In this document: positions 45,496 through 54,434 of the stretch, piece after piece
Layout of the letters: the number at the start of each line of letters is the position of its first letter
How positions within the stretch are numbered: position 1 is the first letter of the stretch
DNA from: Polyangiaceae bacterium
GTDB lineage: Bacteria > Myxococcota_A > Polyangia > Polyangiales > Polyangiaceae
Reading direction: 5' to 3'
DNA: 64,000 nucleotides
NCBI GenBank assembly: GCA_025353725.1
Contig: JANXOF010000065.1
Span: 62,001-126,000 of the forward strand
Program-made: the position numbers and the translations under genes
Notes under the pieces: generated by a model
Database searches by the model: none
Seen by the model: the letters and a program-made list of their open reading frames with translations, nothing else
What the model was told of the DNA's origin: nothing

Positions 45496-45522
45496 GTGTC
45501 TCGCCGCTAATCGTCTATCGTC

Positions 45523-47454
45523 ATGATTTTTGCAGGTCTCCCGTTCACGGCGCTCATCGGCATTTTCGGCGTCGCCGCGGCGTTTGCGACAGCGCTTTAT
45601 ATTCTGAAGCTCCGTCGGCGAACGGTCGCCGTTCCCTTCTCGAAGCTCTGGGAACGGATCCTTCGAGACAAGGAGGCGACGAGTCTTTTCTCGAAGCTGA
45701 AGCGCTTGCTTTCCCTGTTCGTACAACTCGCGCTGCTCGCCTTGCTCGCGTTGGCCCTCGGCGACCCTCGAGCGACAGCGAGCTTTTTGAAAGGCCGTAA
45801 TCTGGTTGTCCTCGTCGACGCGAGCGCCTCCATGCAAGCGACCGACGGCTCACCGACGCGCCTTGCAGCGGCCAAAAAGGAAGTCCAAAAACTGATCCGC
45901 GGCCTCGGCGGCGCGGACCGGATGCTTCTCGCGCAAATGGACGCCACAGTCACGCCGCTCGGACCGATGAGCGGCGACACCTCCGAGCTCGAACGCGCGC
46001 TTGACACCATTCATGCGACCGACACGCGCGCCGACTATTCGCGTGCACTCCGATTTGCCACGGACTCGGTCCGCGGCCTCGAAAATGCCGAAATAGTCGT
46101 CGTTTCCGATGGTCGACTCGGCGAGGCGACGGACGCCTCGGGGAAGGTGAAGCTCGAAGCTGACATTCGGTTTACCTACGTTCCGATCGGGACGGCGTCG
46201 CGCAACGTGGGTCTTACGGCGTTCTCCGTACGGCGCTATCCACTCGACAAAAGCCGCTATGAAGTGATGCTCGAAATCACGAATACGGGACCCGAGCCAG
46301 AGGAGGTCGAGCTCTCTCTATTTGGAGACAAGAACCTCGTCGACCTCACGAAACTTCGCCTCGGGGCAGGGGAACGTCTTCCTCGTTTCTACCCAAATCT
46401 TTCCGGTGCGAGTCGCACGCTCGAGGCGCAAATCAAAGCGTTGCCGGGCAGCCAAGACACGTTACCGGCCGACGACCACGCCTACGCGCTTCTTCCTGAA
46501 CGGCGCCGCGCGAAGGTGCTTGTCGTCTCACAAGGCAATAGCTACCTCGAAGCGGCGCTTCTGCTTGACGAGTACCTCGACGTTCGTGTGGTCTCGCCAA
46601 AGCAATACGCCGAGACGACAGCGACGAGCGGCGTGACCCAGGACGTGGTTATTTTCGACGGGGCAACGCCTGCGAGTCCGCCACGCGCCCATGCCATCTA
46701 TCTCGATCCTCGTGGCTCCGGCTCGCCCGTCAAAGTCGAAGGAGAACTAAAACAGCCAGGGTTCGATCGCCTCACGCGCAACCATCCCATCCTTCGTTGG
46801 ACCGCGCTCGACGACGTGAATGTTGCGCGCGGACACAAGCTTGTTGCCGAGTCGGCCGACAAAGTCGTCGGCGCGAGCGACCAAGGCGCGATCCTTATTG
46901 CCGGTCAGCGCGGTTCGTTCAAGTTTGTCGCGCTCGGCTTCGACCCGCGCGAGAGCGACCTTCCGCTGCGGGTGGCGTGGCCGGTTCTCCTCCTCAATTG
47001 CATCAATTGGTTTACGGACGAAGACGCGCGGTACATTTCGAGCTTTCGTACGGGCGACGTTTGGCGCGTTCCGGTCGTGTCGGCGAGCGGCCAGGCACTG
47101 CTCACACGCCCCGACGGCCTCGAAATTGCGGTGCCGGTCCACGACGGTCGCGCCGTCTATCTGGGGGAAAGTGCTGGGTTCTACGGGGTTCGCCCGCTGG
47201 ACGCTCACGTCGTTTCTCCGTCGCCAAAAGATGCAGTCGAAGGCACTCGCACGGCTTTCGCGGCGAATTTGCTCGACGTCGAGGAGAGCACGCTCGAGCC
47301 CGTGAAGGAACTCGTGGTCGACGGGCGAAAGGCCGGCGCCTTAGTCGGCTTTCAAATCGGCGTTCGGCGCGAGCTGTGGATTTATCTGCTGCTTGCCGCC
47401 TTGGTCCTCACGGTGATCGAGTGGATAACTTACCACCGGAGAATCACGGTATGA
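45523..47454 (+). CDS. BatA-like membrane protein with vWA domain
   Basis: 643 residues. The N-terminus has two membrane helices (about 5-27 and 60-80) with the aerotolerance-regulator N-terminal pattern and the basic stretch LKLRRRTVAVPFSKLWER. The vWA domain has MIDAS DASAS (D99-A-S101-A-S103) and runs to about residue 270. A mostly beta domain follows (ALLPERRRAKVLVVSQGNS) and a single helix near the C-terminus (WIYLLLAALVLTVIEWITYH) anchors it again. Its stop overlaps the next start by 4 bases. Likely part of an envelope complex activated by MoxR. Confidence 0.87.
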   Translation: MIFAGLPFTALIGIFGVAAAFATALYILKLRRRTVAVPFSKLWERILRDKEATSLFSKLKRLLSLFVQLALLALLALALGDPRATASFLKGRNLVVLVDASASMQATDGSPTRLAAAKKEVQKLIRGLGGADRMLLAQMDATVTPLGPMSGDTSELERALDTIHATDTRADYSRALRFATDSVRGLENAEIVVVSDGRLGEATDASGKVKLEADIRFTYVPIGTASRNVGLTAFSVRRYPLDKSRYEVMLEITNTGPEPEEVELSLFGDKNLVDLTKLRLGAGERLPRFYPNLSGASRTLEAQIKALPGSQDTLPADDHAYALLPERRRAKVLVVSQGNSYLEAALLLDEYLDVRVVSPKQYAETTATSGVTQDVVIFDGATPASPPRAHAIYLDPRGSGSPVKVEGELKQPGFDRLTRNHPILRWTALDDVNVARGHKLVAESADKVVGASDQGAILIAGQRGSFKFVALGFDPRESDLPLRVAWPVLLLNCINWFTDEDARYISSFRTGDVWRVPVVSASGQALLTRPDGLEIAVPVHDGRAVYLGESAGFYGVRPLDAHVVSPSPKDAVEGTRTAFAANLLDVEESTLEPVKELVVDGRKAGALVGFQIGVRRELWIYLLLAALVLTVIEWITYHRRITV

Positions 47455-50400
47455 GCCGCTCGCCATTCACGGTTGCCGCAACGTGTCTCGCGGCCGTTGC
47501 ATTGCTGACTCTCGGAGGCTTGCTCGGTCCTCGCTTCGTGACATCCCTGACCGTAGAACTCTACGTCTCGCTCGTGGTGGCCCTAGGGTCTGCGCTTTTG
47601 GTGGCGCATTCCGCATTCTCGGCGTGGCGGTCCTTACGCGCCAAAGGCAACGTCGCCACGAATCGCGTGGCGTTCGCCATGGCTGCGGGTCTCGTTGGGC
47701 TCGCGTGCGCCTTCTTGTATTGGCAAAGAGTCCTTCGCCCGGATGTCGTGACGCTCGCCTGGAAGGCGCGAGGGACCGACTACGAGCTACTCTCGCCGAA
47801 GATGCTGGGTGGGGTGCTCATCGCCCCCTTCTTTCTTTGGGTGACGGGGCGATCGCTGGCCGATTTACCGTGGCTACAGCGCGTCTTGTCGGCGGCTCTG
47901 CGAGTCGCGTTCGTCGCACTTCTCGTGCTCGGCCTCTCGCGGCTCGCCCGCACGGCAACGACGCAGAAGGTCTGCACGGTGTACCTCGTCGACGTTTCCG
48001 AATCGGTGCCCGACGCGGCGGTCGAAGACGCGCGCGCGGAAATCGCAAAGGGCCTCATCGGGAAGCCGCCCGATGCCTTGGTACGTGTCATTACGTTTGC
48101 TAAGCGTCCGCGACTCGTGCCGCTGGCGGACGCGGCGGTTGAAGCGCCGGTTCTCGAGCGCCACGACGTTGCCGTCACGTCGGGCGTCAGACCCATGGAA
48201 AAGCGCAGCGGAATGGGCGCCGGGACAGACATCGCGAGCGCGCTACAGCTTGCTTACGGTCAGTACCCTGCGGGCTATCTGAGGCGTGCCGTCCTCCTCA
48301 CCGACGGCGTACAGACGGACGGCGACGTTCTCGCGGAAGCCAACCGCGCGCGGGAGTTCGGCGTCAAGATTTTCACGATGGCTTATCGTCGTCCTGTTCC
48401 GGGCGAGGTGGCTCTCCGAGATCTCCGCGTGCCCGACAAGGTGAGCGTGGGCGAACCGTTTACTCTGCACGCAAATATTTTCTCGAGTCGCGCGCAGAAG
48501 GTGAAGGCCACGCTCAAGCAAGGCGAAGCCATCAATGGGCTCGATGGTCTGCGGAGTCTCGACCTCAAAGCGGGAGACAACGACGTAAGCTTCAAGAGCG
48601 TTGTGCGCGTCGCGGGTGAAGTCACGTATGCGCTCGAACTGTCAGATATCCCGGAAGACAGCTTTCGCGAAAACAACAAGTTTGCCGTGTCGGTCGCGGT
48701 TCCCGGTCGTCCAACGGTCCTCTATGCCGAGGGCAATCCTGCGCGTGCGAGTTACTTGTCCGCCGCGCTTTTGGCGCAGGAGCTCGACGTTGACGTGCGA
48801 AGTCCGCGCGAGATCCCGTCGTCGATTCGTGAGCTCGAACGCTACGATTTCGTCATTCTCTCCGACGCTTCCGCGGAGTCGGTTTCACTGACGCAACAGG
48901 ACGCCATCGAGAGTTACGTGCGCGATCTGGGCGGCGGCTTTCTCTTCGCGGGAGGCGAAGCTGGGTTCGGTCTTGGCGGGTGGGCCCACACCACGATCGA
49001 GCGCATTCTCCCCGTCCGAATGGACGCCGAAAAGCGCCGTGACGAGCCACAGGTCGCGATGGTTCTCGTCCTCGATCGCTCAGGGTCGATGAGCGGATTG
49101 CCTATCGAGATGGCGAAGGCTGCGGCCAAAGCGACCGCAGATACGCTTGCCGCCGACGACCTGCTCGAGGTCATCGCTTTCGACTCCGCGCCTACGCGCG
49201 TCGTGCGGATGACGCCAGCCAAGCACCGTGCTCGTATTCAAGGCGATATTGCACGTATTCAAGCAGGTGGCGGAACCGAGATCTTTAGCGCTCTCGACGC
49301 TGCGTATCAAACGTTGACGGCCACGCGCGCGAGGCGCAAGCACATGATTCTCCTCACGGATGGTCAGGCGCCGCAGAATGGCATTCGCGACCTCGTCCAA
49401 GCTATGGCCGCCGAAGGAATTACGGCGTCCGCCGTTGGCTTGGGGAGCGGTATCGACGAGACACTTCTTCGCATGATAGCAGAGCTCGGTGGCGGTCGCC
49501 TTTACAAGGTGGCTGACGCTCAGTCGCTGCCGAGAGTATTTACCCGTGAAACGGAGTTGGTCTCGCGCAATGCCGCCGTCGAAGAATACTTTCAGCCCAA
49601 AGTAGTTTCGCCGGCCGATTTTCTTCGTGGCATCGACATGAACTCCGCGCCGTTTCTTCACGGGTATGTCGCTACGAAAATGCGCGCGGTGCCGGCGCAA
49701 GAGATTCTCACGAGTGAGGTTCGGGAGCCCATCCTCGCGCGGTGGCACGTGGGCCTCGGCTGGTCACTTGCGTGGACGAGCGATGTGAAAAACTTGTGGG
49801 CCGTCGAGTGGCTTCGCTGGCCGGGTTACGGGCAATTTTGGGGGCAACTCGTGCGCGAGCACATGCGTCAAAAGAAGCGCCAGACGTACGAAATGCGCGC
49901 TGAAATCGATGCCGCGACGGGCCGCGTGAAGGCGTCGATCGATGCCGTCGGCCTGGACGACCGCTTCCAAAACGGACTCGACGCGAAACTGACCGTAACA
50001 GGCCCGCGCGATGGCTCCGGGAAGGCCGAAGGGCGGCCGTTGCCTGTCGTCATGCGTCAGACGGCGCCCGGTCACTACGAGTCTGATTTTCCTCTCGATC
50101 GCTTCGGTTCGTTCGTGCTGCATGCCTCGCTCGAAAGGAGCGTCGAGGACGGCAAAGGCGGCCAGAAAAGCGTGCAGGTCGCAGAGAGTTTTGGTCACGT
50201 CACCAACGCCTATCCACGCGAGTACCTGGCACTTGCGCCGGACATCGCAACGCTTTCCATGACGGCCGAAACGACCGGCGGGCGTGTCGATCCGGACGTG
50301 AACGGCGTCTTTGATCCCGCCGGCGACACCATCCGTTTTCACGAAGATTTGTGGTCTCGATTTATAGGCGCCGCGTTGGCCGTCTACCTCATCGACCTTT

Positions 50401-50483
50401 TGGTTCGCCGCGTCCGCCTTTTTGACCGGAAGAAGACGTTAAAACCGAAGGCCAAGCTCCCGCAGCGACGGGCGCAAGCCTAA
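47451..50483 (+). CDS. Large membrane protein with two vWA domains and a GATase1-like domain
   Basis: 1010 residues. Four or five N-terminal membrane helices (about 8-30, 36-56, 72-92, 118-134, 146-164) precede a first vWA-like domain (YLVDVSESVPDAA, D181). A segment with ELERYDFVILSDASAESV, DLGGGFLFAGGEAGFGLGGW near residues 460-515 resembles the glutamine-amidotransferase-like domain found in these proteins. A second, complete vWA follows (VLDRSGSMSG, MIDAS D542-R-S544-G-S546). One helix near the C-terminus (IGAALAVYLIDLLVR) precedes a basic tail. It is the last gene of the five-gene operon and probably the chief effector. Confidence 0.88.
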   Translation: MSRSPFTVAATCLAAVALLTLGGLLGPRFVTSLTVELYVSLVVALGSALLVAHSAFSAWRSLRAKGNVATNRVAFAMAAGLVGLACAFLYWQRVLRPDVVTLAWKARGTDYELLSPKMLGGVLIAPFFLWVTGRSLADLPWLQRVLSAALRVAFVALLVLGLSRLARTATTQKVCTVYLVDVSESVPDAAVEDARAEIAKGLIGKPPDALVRVITFAKRPRLVPLADAAVEAPVLERHDVAVTSGVRPMEKRSGMGAGTDIASALQLAYGQYPAGYLRRAVLLTDGVQTDGDVLAEANRAREFGVKIFTMAYRRPVPGEVALRDLRVPDKVSVGEPFTLHANIFSSRAQKVKATLKQGEAINGLDGLRSLDLKAGDNDVSFKSVVRVAGEVTYALELSDIPEDSFRENNKFAVSVAVPGRPTVLYAEGNPARASYLSAALLAQELDVDVRSPREIPSSIRELERYDFVILSDASAESVSLTQQDAIESYVRDLGGGFLFAGGEAGFGLGGWAHTTIERILPVRMDAEKRRDEPQVAMVLVLDRSGSMSGLPIEMAKAAAKATADTLAADDLLEVIAFDSAPTRVVRMTPAKHRARIQGDIARIQAGGGTEIFSALDAAYQTLTATRARRKHMILLTDGQAPQNGIRDLVQAMAAEGITASAVGLGSGIDETLLRMIAELGGGRLYKVADAQSLPRVFTRETELVSRNAAVEEYFQPKVVSPADFLRGIDMNSAPFLHGYVATKMRAVPAQEILTSEVREPILARWHVGLGWSLAWTSDVKNLWAVEWLRWPGYGQFWGQLVREHMRQKKRQTYEMRAEIDAATGRVKASIDAVGLDDRFQNGLDAKLTVTGPRDGSGKAEGRPLPVVMRQTAPGHYESDFPLDRFGSFVLHASLERSVEDGKGGQKSVQVAESFGHVTNAYPREYLALAPDIATLSMTAETTGGRVDPDVNGVFDPAGDTIRFHEDLWSRFIGAALAVYLIDLLVRRVRLFDRKKTLKPKAKLPQRRAQA

Positions 50484-50729
50484 GTTTTCGCGTGTCGGCA
50501 AACGTGTGACGCCAGCTTCCAAAGTGGTTTGAGCTCACACGAATGTTACGCAATGGAGGTTGCGCTCGGGAGCCGCATTTGGCAGGTTGCGACGCGGGAC
50601 TCGCCCAACCGGCGCGTCTCGCGTCGCGTCCATCTGCCTTTGAGACTGTCTGTTCGCAGCGCAGTCGTCTCTTTGCGATAGCTGTCACGCTCCGTAACCC
50701 GCCACTGACCCATCTACGAGGAGACCGTT

Positions 50730-51722
50730 ATGCACGGAGCTTTCGCCTACGTCACCCGGGTATCTTGCATTGCGACGTTCGCAGCTTTCGCTCTCAGCGT
50801 CGGGCAGTTCTCATGCAGTGATGGCGCGGGGCAGGAGGCAGAATCGAATGTGCCTTTTGCAACGGTCGTGGACTCGCTGGTTTCAAACGTAGACAACAAA
50901 GGCCCGCGCGCCGAGACGGCTGCGCTTACCGAGGGGCAGCCATACCGAATCGTAGCCGCTAACCTCTCTTCCGGCCCTGGGCAAAGTTATGACCCCGGCC
51001 ACGGAACGCGCCTTTTGCGCGCACTTTCTCCGGATCTCGCGCTCGTTCAGGAAATGAACTGTGGCGACAACCAACCCGCGGCGGTTCGCACCTGGGTCGA
51101 CGCGGCCTTCGGTGATGGCTTTTCTTACGTTCAGGAGAGCGGAAAGAATATCCCTAATGGGGTCGTGAGTCGGTTCCCCATTGTCGAAAGCGGCGTTTGG
51201 CGTGACTCGGTAATCAATGACCGTTCGTTCGTATGGGCGCGAATCAACACGCCCGATGGAAAGCGTATTTTTGCCGTGAGCGTGCACCTCTCAACCCGTT
51301 CGGGGCTCCGGGGTGCCGAGGGCCCAGCGCTTCGCCGCAACCTCGATGCCCAAATTCGCGCTGGCGAGCTTGTCGTTGTCGGGGGAGATTTTAACGCCGA
51401 TTCGGCAAACGATATCGGTATTCGCGCTCTCGAGCCTACAGTCGGAACTGGCGGTAAGGTGCCTGCAGATGAAAGCGGTAATCGGAATACGAACGCGTCG
51501 CGCAACAAACCCTACGACCAGGTCCTTTTGAGTCCCGCGCTCGCCCGCGCCCAGGTCCCCTCCCTCATCGGGGGTTCGTCGTTCCCCAACGGCTTCGTTT
51601 TTGACACGCGCCGGTTCAGCAATCTCGGTTCCTTACCGCCGGCGCGCCCGGGTGACAGTGCCGCGCCTCAGATGCAACACATGGCCGTCGTCCGAGACGT
51701 CGCTCTCTCGCAGGCCAATTAG
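50730..51722 (+). CDS. Exported endonuclease/exonuclease/phosphatase-family protein
   Basis: 330 residues. The signal MHGAFAYVTRVSCIATFAAF runs to FALSVGQFSCSD, with a Cys near 29 that may be lipidated. The EEP fold is shown by RIVAANLSSGPGQSYDPGHG, ALVQEMNCG (catalytic Glu), AVSVHLSTRSGLRG, VVGGDFNADSAN and a final QHMAVVRDV in place of the usual SDH. It could be a nuclease or phosphodiesterase acting outside the cytoplasm. GAGGAG lies 7-12 bases before the ATG. It stands alone, 247 bases after the vWA operon. Confidence 0.8.
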   Translation: MHGAFAYVTRVSCIATFAAFALSVGQFSCSDGAGQEAESNVPFATVVDSLVSNVDNKGPRAETAALTEGQPYRIVAANLSSGPGQSYDPGHGTRLLRALSPDLALVQEMNCGDNQPAAVRTWVDAAFGDGFSYVQESGKNIPNGVVSRFPIVESGVWRDSVINDRSFVWARINTPDGKRIFAVSVHLSTRSGLRGAEGPALRRNLDAQIRAGELVVVGGDFNADSANDIGIRALEPTVGTGGKVPADESGNRNTNASRNKPYDQVLLSPALARAQVPSLIGGSSFPNGFVFDTRRFSNLGSLPPARPGDSAAPQMQHMAVVRDVALSQAN

Positions 51723-51879
51723 GCGGATGTCGCGGTCGTGTAGCCTCGCTCAGAGGCACGCGCTAACGTCCTCGCTCTTTTCCTCGTTGTCCTCCGCCGA
51801 ACTCGGGCTATAGCCTAAGCCTCGGCGGACTGGTCTTGATCCGCGCAACGGTTGCGCGAAGGCAAGCATCTTAGCCGGA

Positions 51880-53259
51880 ATGGCAGACGCCTTGACCGCC
51901 GACAAAATCAGCGAAAAGCCAATTACTTCGTACGACGAACTTCTCTCCTTGTTTCACGATTCGGTGAAACCTCGGGCGCAGTTCCGCATCGGTGCGGAGA
52001 TGGAGAAGTTCGGCATCTTCCCAAACGGCGACCCGATCCCGTACGAGGGTGAGGGCGGCGTCCTTAACTTAATGCGTGAGCTCGCTGACGGCGGTGGGTG
52101 GCAGACGGAGGCCGAGACGGAGGGCGGGCCGCTGCTCGCTCTTCAACGAGACGGCGCGAGTATCACGCTCGAACCCGGTAGCCAGTTTGAGCTTTCGGGC
52201 GCGCCATTGGTCACTTGTCATGAAATACGTTCCGAATTCCGCGGGCACCTTGCCGATTTGCACGCGTACTCGGACCGATGCGGAGTGACTTGGCTCGGCC
52301 TTGGTTTTCACCCTTTCGCAAAGCGCGATCAGTTCACGATGGTGCCGAAGCAGCGGTACTCGGTGATGCGGGAGTACTTGCCCACGCGCGGCTCACTCGC
52401 GCTCGACATGATGCTGCGCACGGCGACGGTGCAAGCAAACTACGACTACCTCTCGGAGGACGACGCGATGCTCAAGATGCGCGTCGCGCTCAAGCTCGCT
52501 CCCTTGACCACGGCGCTCTTTGCCAACTCGCCGTTTGTCGAAGGTCAACCTTTCGGCGGCAAGAGCATGCGGGCGAAGGTTTGGCTCGACACCGACAACG
52601 ATCGCTCGGGTCTTGTTTCCACGGTGTGGAAGCGGAACGCAAAGTTTGTCGACTACGTCGAGTGGGCCCTCGACGTTCCGATGTTCATGTTCAAGCGTGA
52701 CGACTTGAAGATCGCAAACACTGGCCAAAGCTTTCGCAGTTTTTGGAAGAGCGGCTATCAGGGCCATAAGCCGACGATGAGCGACTGGAAGACGCACATC
52801 AACACGCTCTTCCCCGAGGTTCGACTCAAGAATACCATCGAGGTCCGTGGCGCTGATTCGCAGGGCGCCGCTTTGGCGTGCGCGCTTCCGGCGCTTTGGG
52901 CGGGCATCCTCTACGATACGCAAGCGCTTGCTGAGGCAGAAGCCCTAACGGCGGACTGGACGTACGACGAAGTCAGCGCCACGCGTAAAGAGGTTTGGAA
53001 CAAGGGGCTCGGTTCGCGCTTCCGCGGCGCCACGCTCCAACTCGTCGCCGAGAAACTACTCACTCTCGCGGCTGGCGGGCTCGACCGCCGGGCGCACGTC
53101 GACGCGGCCGGGAACACCGAGCGCGTGCATATTGCAGCCCTCGAGGCGCTCGTGGCGAACGGCCAGACGCCGGCCGATAAGCTTCTCGAAGGCCTTGACC
53201 ACCTCCGCGATCCGCGTGCGGAGATTATCAGGCGGTGCGACCTCGTAGGCACGGGGTGA
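51880..53259 (+). CDS. gshA: Glutamate-cysteine ligase, plant/alphaproteobacterial type
   Basis: 459 residues, GCS2 family. The N-terminal substrate pocket has FRIGAEMEKFGIFPNG and SITLEPGSQFELSGAPL. Further conserved regions are DRCGVTWLGLGFHPFAK, MMLRTATVQANYDY, ANSPFVEGQPFGGKSMRAK and IEVRGADSQG. It makes gamma-glutamylcysteine, the first step of glutathione synthesis. The length and motifs match the type with a plant-like active site rather than E. coli GshA. No gshB is adjacent. ATG 51880 is followed by the conserved region. Confidence 0.92.
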   Translation: MADALTADKISEKPITSYDELLSLFHDSVKPRAQFRIGAEMEKFGIFPNGDPIPYEGEGGVLNLMRELADGGGWQTEAETEGGPLLALQRDGASITLEPGSQFELSGAPLVTCHEIRSEFRGHLADLHAYSDRCGVTWLGLGFHPFAKRDQFTMVPKQRYSVMREYLPTRGSLALDMMLRTATVQANYDYLSEDDAMLKMRVALKLAPLTTALFANSPFVEGQPFGGKSMRAKVWLDTDNDRSGLVSTVWKRNAKFVDYVEWALDVPMFMFKRDDLKIANTGQSFRSFWKSGYQGHKPTMSDWKTHINTLFPEVRLKNTIEVRGADSQGAALACALPALWAGILYDTQALAEAEALTADWTYDEVSATRKEVWNKGLGSRFRGATLQLVAEKLLTLAAGGLDRRAHVDAAGNTERVHIAALEALVANGQTPADKLLEGLDHLRDPRAEIIRRCDLVGTG

Positions 53260-53338
53260 GTTTCCCGACGCCGTCACGCGAAGGGCTTCGCGGGTAGCCC
53301 GGGCTTGATGGCAAGGCGCCGCGCACTTGAAAAGGCGG

Positions 53339-53956
53339 CTAGCCGCGGCGTGCGTTGTCGACGAAACGGCGGACCTTTTCGAGGTCTTTCCTGCCTGGCA
53401 TTCCGGTTTTCTCAACGCCACTGGCGACGTCCACGCAATAGGGTCGAACTTCGCGGACTGCGCGCGCGACGTTGTCCGGATCGAGCCCCCCGGCGAGCGT
53501 TAGCTGTCGCTCGCGCGCCAGCGTCTTCACGAGGTCCCAGTCGAACGTGGCGCCACTGCCACCAAGCATGCCGTCGACTTTCGCGTCGACGAGCAGGTGC
53601 TCTCCCGCGAACGCGCGAGCGAGCGCTACGTCCGCGCTCGTCGCCACACGCACGGCTTTGTAGGCGTGCGGAAGGAGCGCACCGAGCGTCTCCTGAGTTT
53701 CGTCGCCATGGAGTTGCAGGCAGCCGAGCTCGGCGTCGTGCACGAGACCACGCATCGCGTCGACCGAAAGATTCGCAACCACACCTACGACGAGCGCCTT
53801 CCCGCCGACAGCCCGTGAGATGGCGCGAGCGGTCGCAACATCGACCACGCGAGGGCTCGAGGCCACAAAGTTGAGGCCAATCGCGCGAACCCCAAGCGCA
53901 ACGCAGGCCACAGCGTCTTCGCTCGAAAGAAAACCGCAGACTTTGACATAAACCAT
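53339..53956 (-). CDS. trpF: Phosphoribosylanthranilate isomerase
   Basis: 205 residues, a TIM barrel. YVKVCGFLSSEDAVACVALG (catalytic Cys), IGLNFVASSPRVVD, CLQLHGDETQETL, LAGGLDPDNVARA and VDVASGVEKTGMPG with the Asp are in the right order. It converts phosphoribosylanthranilate to CdRP in tryptophan synthesis. It is alone, with no trp neighbours, as is common outside enterobacteria. It converges on gshA. Confidence 0.93.
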   Translation of the reverse strand: MVYVKVCGFLSSEDAVACVALGVRAIGLNFVASSPRVVDVATARAISRAVGGKALVVGVVANLSVDAMRGLVHDAELGCLQLHGDETQETLGALLPHAYKAVRVATSADVALARAFAGEHLLVDAKVDGMLGGSGATFDWDLVKTLARERQLTLAGGLDPDNVARAVREVRPYCVDVASGVEKTGMPGRKDLEKVRRFVDNARRG

Positions 53957-54032
53957 CGACGCCGCACCCTACTCTGGTAGGCAACGAAGTCTGAAGCTGA
54001 ACGTGACACGCTGACGCTCGTCAACGCGGGCG

Positions 54033-54434
54033 TTACGCCTTGAGGCCGAGGAGCTCCCTTACCTTTGCGATGACCTGCGTGGCTTGAATGGGTTTGATGA
54101 TGTACGCGTTGGCTCCGAGTGCGAGGGCACGCTGCCTGTCTTCTTCGGCGCTTTCGGTCGAAATAACGATGATCGGCATGTTCTTGTGGACCGAGTCCGT
54201 GCGCACCCGCTTGACGAGTTTCAGACCATCCATAATCGGCATATTGATGTCCGTCAGGAGGATGTCGAACGTGCCTGTCGTGAGCTTACGGAGTCCGTCC
54301 AGTCCATTGTTGGCTTCGGTGACGCGAATCTGCGGGATACGCGAGAGCGCAAAAACGAGGAGCTCTCTCATCATCGTCGAATCTTCGACGACAAGGCATT
54401 TGAATTCCCTCGGAGGAGAGGTGGAGAGCGTCAT
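54033..54434 (-). CDS. CheY-like response regulator
   Basis: 133 residues from ATG 54434. The acidic pair is VVEDST (ED at about 17-18), the phospho-acceptor is D62 in LLTDINMPIMDG, the Thr/Ser switch is in IIVISTES, and Lys K114 is in AYIIKPIQA. It is a receiver domain with no output domain and a short N-terminal lead of 12 residues. Its start overlaps the fni stop by 4 bases, so it is translated with IPP isomerase. Its cognate kinase could be the hybrid kinase at 61326 but this is only a guess. Confidence 0.9.
   Translation of the reverse strand: MTLSTSPPREFKCLVVEDSTMMRELLVFALSRIPQIRVTEANNGLDGLRKLTTGTFDILLTDINMPIMDGLKLVKRVRTDSVHKNMPIIVISTESAEEDRQRALALGANAYIIKPIQATQVIAKVRELLGLKA

Noticed and set aside
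44314-45837. 507-codon minus-strand frame
   Set aside because: It is antisense to moxR, the DUF58 gene and the following vWA gene, all well supported by motifs.
53277-53292. Terminator between gshA and trpF
   Set aside because: CGCGAAG/CTTCGCG is a palindrome with only two bases between arms and no T-run, so it is weak evidence for termination.
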